Positions 60,581-64,000 of a stretch of 64,000 nt of DNA are shown piece after piece. The position numbers were made by a program, and so were the translations under genes. A model generated the notes under the pieces. That model searched no databases. It saw only the letters and a program-made list of their open reading frames with translations, and was not told where the DNA came from. The number at the start of each line of letters is the position of its first letter. Position 1 is the stretch's first letter. This DNA comes from Allodiplogaster sudhausi. Lineage: Eukaryota > Nematoda > Chromadorea > Rhabditida > Diplogasteridae. The stretch spans positions 1,124,001 to 1,188,000 of the forward strand of contig CALZFC010000029.1 of assembly GCA_945643635.1 (NCBI GenBank), given 5' to 3'.

Positions 60581-62271
60581 GACAGCCTCTCCATAAGACT
60601 CGAGCACGGCATTATTGGGTGCTGCCCTGGGGAATTTTTTTCAAGTTCATCTATGAAAATTGGCTCACCAATACAACTCGACGTCCTCTACAACATACCG
60701 TACATTTTAATTTTTTTAAGAAAAATTCCGTTCGAGAAACAGTACAGTACCCTTCAAAATATGATGAACCATAACTCGGCTAATTTTCCGAATTTGACGA
60801 ACACAAAGATACCGTTCGATAGCCTTTTGGACGCACTTTAATTTTGTTTTTTTTTGTTAATCGATTTTCGACCCAAAACACGGCCCTGAACATTCTTATG
60901 ACCATTTTTTGGCAAATTTTTGTTCATTTTTGGAAAGTGTACCCTGCAGTTTTTTGATATGTTGTAGCGGGTGAAATTTGCTACAAGTATTCATTTTCAT
61001 TACAAAAATTCCGATAGGCACACCTTGCGAAAAATGCGCGCGAGTCGGTCAAAATGGTGCATTTTCGGTCGCCGAGACACAGTGCAAGCGCATTCGTCGA
61101 TCCATAACTACGTTCAATCTTAATATTACAAAATCGGAAGTATATCATCTAAGAGCTCTCATGAAGATCTTCAAATGTTACATACATACTTTTATTGAAA
61201 AGTTTGGATTTATATGGGAAATTTCGTTATGTATAATAAGAAGGCTTAAAAAACTACTTCATAAACGTTTCCACATGCCGAATCATACATCAAAAGAAAG
61301 AGGATGAAATTTGGTACAAGATGAACCCCCTTTAAATGAAATTCTACGATCTTTTGTTATAAGCCATAAGAGTAGGACAACAAGGCCTTATGGAAAAACT
61401 GTAGAAAAAAAGGATTGGAATATTCTAATTCGAATAACCTAAAATGTGAATTCTTGGGCAAAATGACAGCGACGCTACTTTTATGATTTATAACAAAAGA
61501 TCGTATGCATGGATTTCCATTGAAAGGAGTTCATCCTGTAGCAAATTTCATCCTCTTTCTTATGATGTATGTTTCGACAGGCGAAAATGTTTTTAAAGTA
61601 GTTTTTTAAGACTTCTAATTGCACAGAACGAAATTTCCCATATAAATTGAAACTTTTCAATAAAAGTATGTATATAACATTTGAAGATCTCCATGAGAGC
61701 TCTTAGATGATATACTTACGATTTTGTAATATTAAGATTGAGAGTAGTTATGGATCGATGAATGCGCTTGCACTGTGTCTCGGCGACCGAAATGCACCAT
61801 TTTGACCGACTCGCGCGCATTTTTCACAAGGTGTGCCTATCGGAATTTTTGTAATGAAAATGAATTCTTGTAGCAAATTTCACCCGCTACAACATATCAA
61901 AAAACTGCAGGGTACACTTTCCGAAATGAACAAAAATTTGCCAAAAAGTGGTCATAAAAATGTTCAGGGCCGTGTTTTGGGTCGAAAATGTATTTTTTAG
62001 AAAATTCACCCAAGATCAAACTTGAAGTGCGTCCAACGGGCTATCGAATGGTATCTTTATTTTCGTCAAATTCTGAAAACTAGCCGAGTTATGATTCATC
62101 ATATTTTGAAGGGTACTGTACTGTCTCTCGAACGGAATTTTTCTGAAAAAAATTAAAATGTACGGTATGTTGTAGAGGACGTCGAGTTGTATAGGTGAGC
62201 CAATTTTCATAATCGAAATCGAAAAAAATTCCCCAGGGCAGGTCGTGCTCAAAGGTTACAGACATGCTGTC
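60581..62271. mobile_element. Palindromic TTAA element (member 7), nested
   Basis: TTAA at 60,577-60,580 and 62,272-62,275. Ends GACAGCCTCTCCATAAGA and GACAGCATGTCTGTAA. Centre near 61,440. Arm sequence matches the truncated member at 1-1103 closely. Its right TTAA is also the left TTAA of the next element. Confidence 0.9.
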
Positions 62272-62275
62272 TTAA

Positions 62276-62795
62276 GACAATTAAGCTCATTTTTGAACAA
62301 AAAAATACACTTTTCAGCCAAATATTAACGAATTCACTCATCTCCACAAAAAGTGACCTAGTTGTCGCGAAAGAATGTTAAATTTGCTGGAAAACAACAT
62401 TCTTAAAACGAAAATTAAAGGTAGCTCTTTTTCGCTACAAATCAAAAAGCGACTCAAACCAGATACAACACTATGTATATACACCAATTCACCAGGTTCA
62501 CCACGGATTTCAGTTGGAATATTCCAATTTTACAGTTGGAATATTCCAATTCACACCATGAAAATCGGTAGTGAATGTGGTGAATTGGTGTATATACATA
62601 GTGTTGTATCTGGTTTGAGTCGCTTTTTGATTTGTAGCGAAAAAGAGCTACCTTTAATTTTCGTTTTAAGAATGTTGTTTTCTAGCAAATTTAACATTCT
62701 TTCGCGACAACTAGGTCACTTTTTGTGGAGATGAGTGAATTCGTTAATATTTGGCTGAAAAGTGTATTTCTTGTTCAAAAATGAGCTTAATTGTC
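62276..62795. mobile_element. 520-bp TTAA palindrome at the centre of the outer palindrome
   Basis: Ends GACAATTAAGCTCATTTTTG and its exact complement, with TTAA at 62,272-62,275 and 62,796-62,799. Arms pair to a centre near 62,530 (GGAATATTCCAATT). It sits where the outer palindrome's own centre would be TTTATTAATAAA. Confidence 0.88.
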
Positions 62796-63589
62796 TTAAT
62801 AAAGTAAAAAAGAGATATGAAAAACAAAATATCATTAGATGCATGGAAAATAAGTATTCGAATTCGACCAATATCGTGTCGCGCCGTGATTCAGCGCTGG
62901 TTTTCGCAGTCGCGCCGCGATTCGACGCTGGTTTTCGCAGTCGCGCATGGCATATTCGCATAAACAAGTCGAAGACTTCCTCGAAATCGAACATCCTATA
63001 CTTCATAAAAGCTAATTTTATGCTCTATGCGATGCATACAAAATGGTCCGCCGATTTTGCATTCTAACACGTTCATTCGGCATTGAATTTGAGAACACGT
63101 AAAAAATCGATATTGAAAAATTTTCAAATTATGTTTTGACATTTAGTTTAAGCACTATTTTATTTATCTATGTTAAAATTTTCACGCTTATTACTTTACT
63201 GGGCGAGGAGTAATGTTCATAAACGTGCGCCCTACTCGACCACCTCAAAAAAATGCGCAGTTTTTCAACTCCTTATAACTTTTTAAAACGACATTCTTAG
63301 GCTCCAAGACCCATCCCAATCGATTCTCCGGGTCTGAATTAACCAATAAACAACTTTTAAGCAAAATCGGAGATGATGATTTTTCTAGGGCCCCAGCCCT
63401 AATACCAAATTTCGATTCTCTCCCAAATCGTGTCATATGCATTTGTATCCCAATTTTGCTCGGAGCAGCAAAGAACACCGATCGACCAAAAACGGCAGAA
63501 CTTGCCATGCTGGAAGACGAAAGTTACTTTTGAACAGATGGTTACAAAGACGAATGGAGAAATTTCAAGAAGATAAGGTGTTTAAAAGT

Positions 63590-63770
63590 ATATGTATGAT
63601 ATCATATGATGTGATATGATATATAATATATGTATATGACGCGATTTGCGAGAGAATCGAAATGGCCGGGGACCCAGCCAAAATCGACCAGCATGGATTT
63701 TCTTAAAAAGTTCCTTATAGGGGTTTTCTGAAATGACGAATCGATTGGAAGTGGTCTAAGGATCGGAAAA
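63590..63770. repeat. Third, direct copy of the outer-palindrome end
   Basis: GTATATGACGCGATT, GGGGACCC, TTTTCTTAAAAAGTT and GAATCGATTGGAAGTGGTCT follow the same order as 58,255-58,375 in the left arm, in direct orientation. It is diverged and incomplete. The remaining bases to 64,000 show a short inverted repeat (TTGGCTATTGAGATGCAAAT at about 63,867 and its complement at 63,893) and no gene. Confidence 0.6.
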
Positions 63771-64000
63771 TGCCGTTTTCGTTTGCTATGAAGGCTTGAC
63801 ATATGGAGTTCGCCGCGCAGGGAGGCGAGTTGGATGCACGTCTGGGGTCATTGCGCCACACTTTGTTGGCTATTGAGATGCAAATAAACGAAAATTTGCA
63901 TCTCAATAGCCAAGATATTACTCTAAACAATAAAAAAAATAAAAATTTGAAAATTTCCAACTCTAATGTATTTATAGGCGTTGAAGTTTGAGAGGGCGCA

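Larger units (their letters stand above)
58285..63400. mobile_element. Outer palindrome carrying three nested TTAA elements
   Basis: Left arm 58,285-58,379 plus 60,111-60,576 pairs with right arm 62,800-63,400 (for example ATTCAGACCCGGAGAATCGA at 58,340 with its complement at 63,320, and GTCGAGTAGGGCGCACG near 60,170 with its complement near 63,225). Removing the TTAA-bounded elements at 58,384, 60,581 and 62,276 makes the left arm contiguous and collinear with the right. In this reading the palindrome is the oldest layer. An ORF-like stretch in each arm is not protein-like. Confidence 0.8.

Overview
The window is eukaryotic and almost certainly nematode. Evidence: two Srt-class chemoreceptor genes (a nematode-specific 7TM family), C6-domain secreted proteins, a nematode-type GH25 lysozyme, a cyclic nucleotide-gated channel, short phase-consistent introns and AT-rich intergenic DNA. 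The species cannot be told from the sequence. No bacterial operons, CRISPR or rRNA are present, and most long open frames here are meaningless because real exons are only 40-180 bp. Exon models below were joined by eye using splice dinucleotides, codon phase and family resemblance.

Layout. 1-1.1 kb: cut-off palindromic element. 1.6-4.3 kb: small secreted protein on the minus strand, with a 1.74-kb palindromic element in its intron. 4.9-5.6 kb: decayed copy of the 3' end of a CNG channel gene. 5.7-6.3 kb: half a palindromic element. 6.9-8.5 and 11.3-12.0 kb: two C6-domain genes (minus) separated by two TA-flanked palindromic transposons. 12.2-13.3 kb: weak exon candidates. 14.9-15.3 kb: small plus-strand membrane-protein model. 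15.8-19.8 kb: CNG channel (minus), tail-to-tail with the former. 23.0-25.6 kb: broken transposase gene (minus). 26.5 kb: tRNA-Val. 26.3 and 27.9-29.7 kb: a stray lysozyme first exon and the complete lysozyme gene (plus). 30.4-32.9 kb: palindromic element with an insert. 33.1-34.6 kb: three hAT-like MITEs. 34.6-58.2 kb: a large tandem duplication, each unit carrying one srt gene (minus) followed by several kb of noncoding DNA. 58.3-63.4 kb: a nested stack of palindromes.

The genes do not form an operon or a single pathway, but several are of the kind used in sensing (srt receptors, CNG channel) and defence or surface biology (GH25 lysozyme, C6 proteins). The strongest unusual signal is the mobile DNA: a family of 1.7-2.5-kb near-perfect palindromes with TTAA at both edges and ends starting GAGAGCC or GACAGCC. 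They carry no recognisable transposase, insert into one another's TTAA sites, and together with smaller TTAA MITEs sit in introns and even abut splice acceptors. In the two srt paralogues, two unrelated MITEs occupy the same TTAA immediately next to the same exon.
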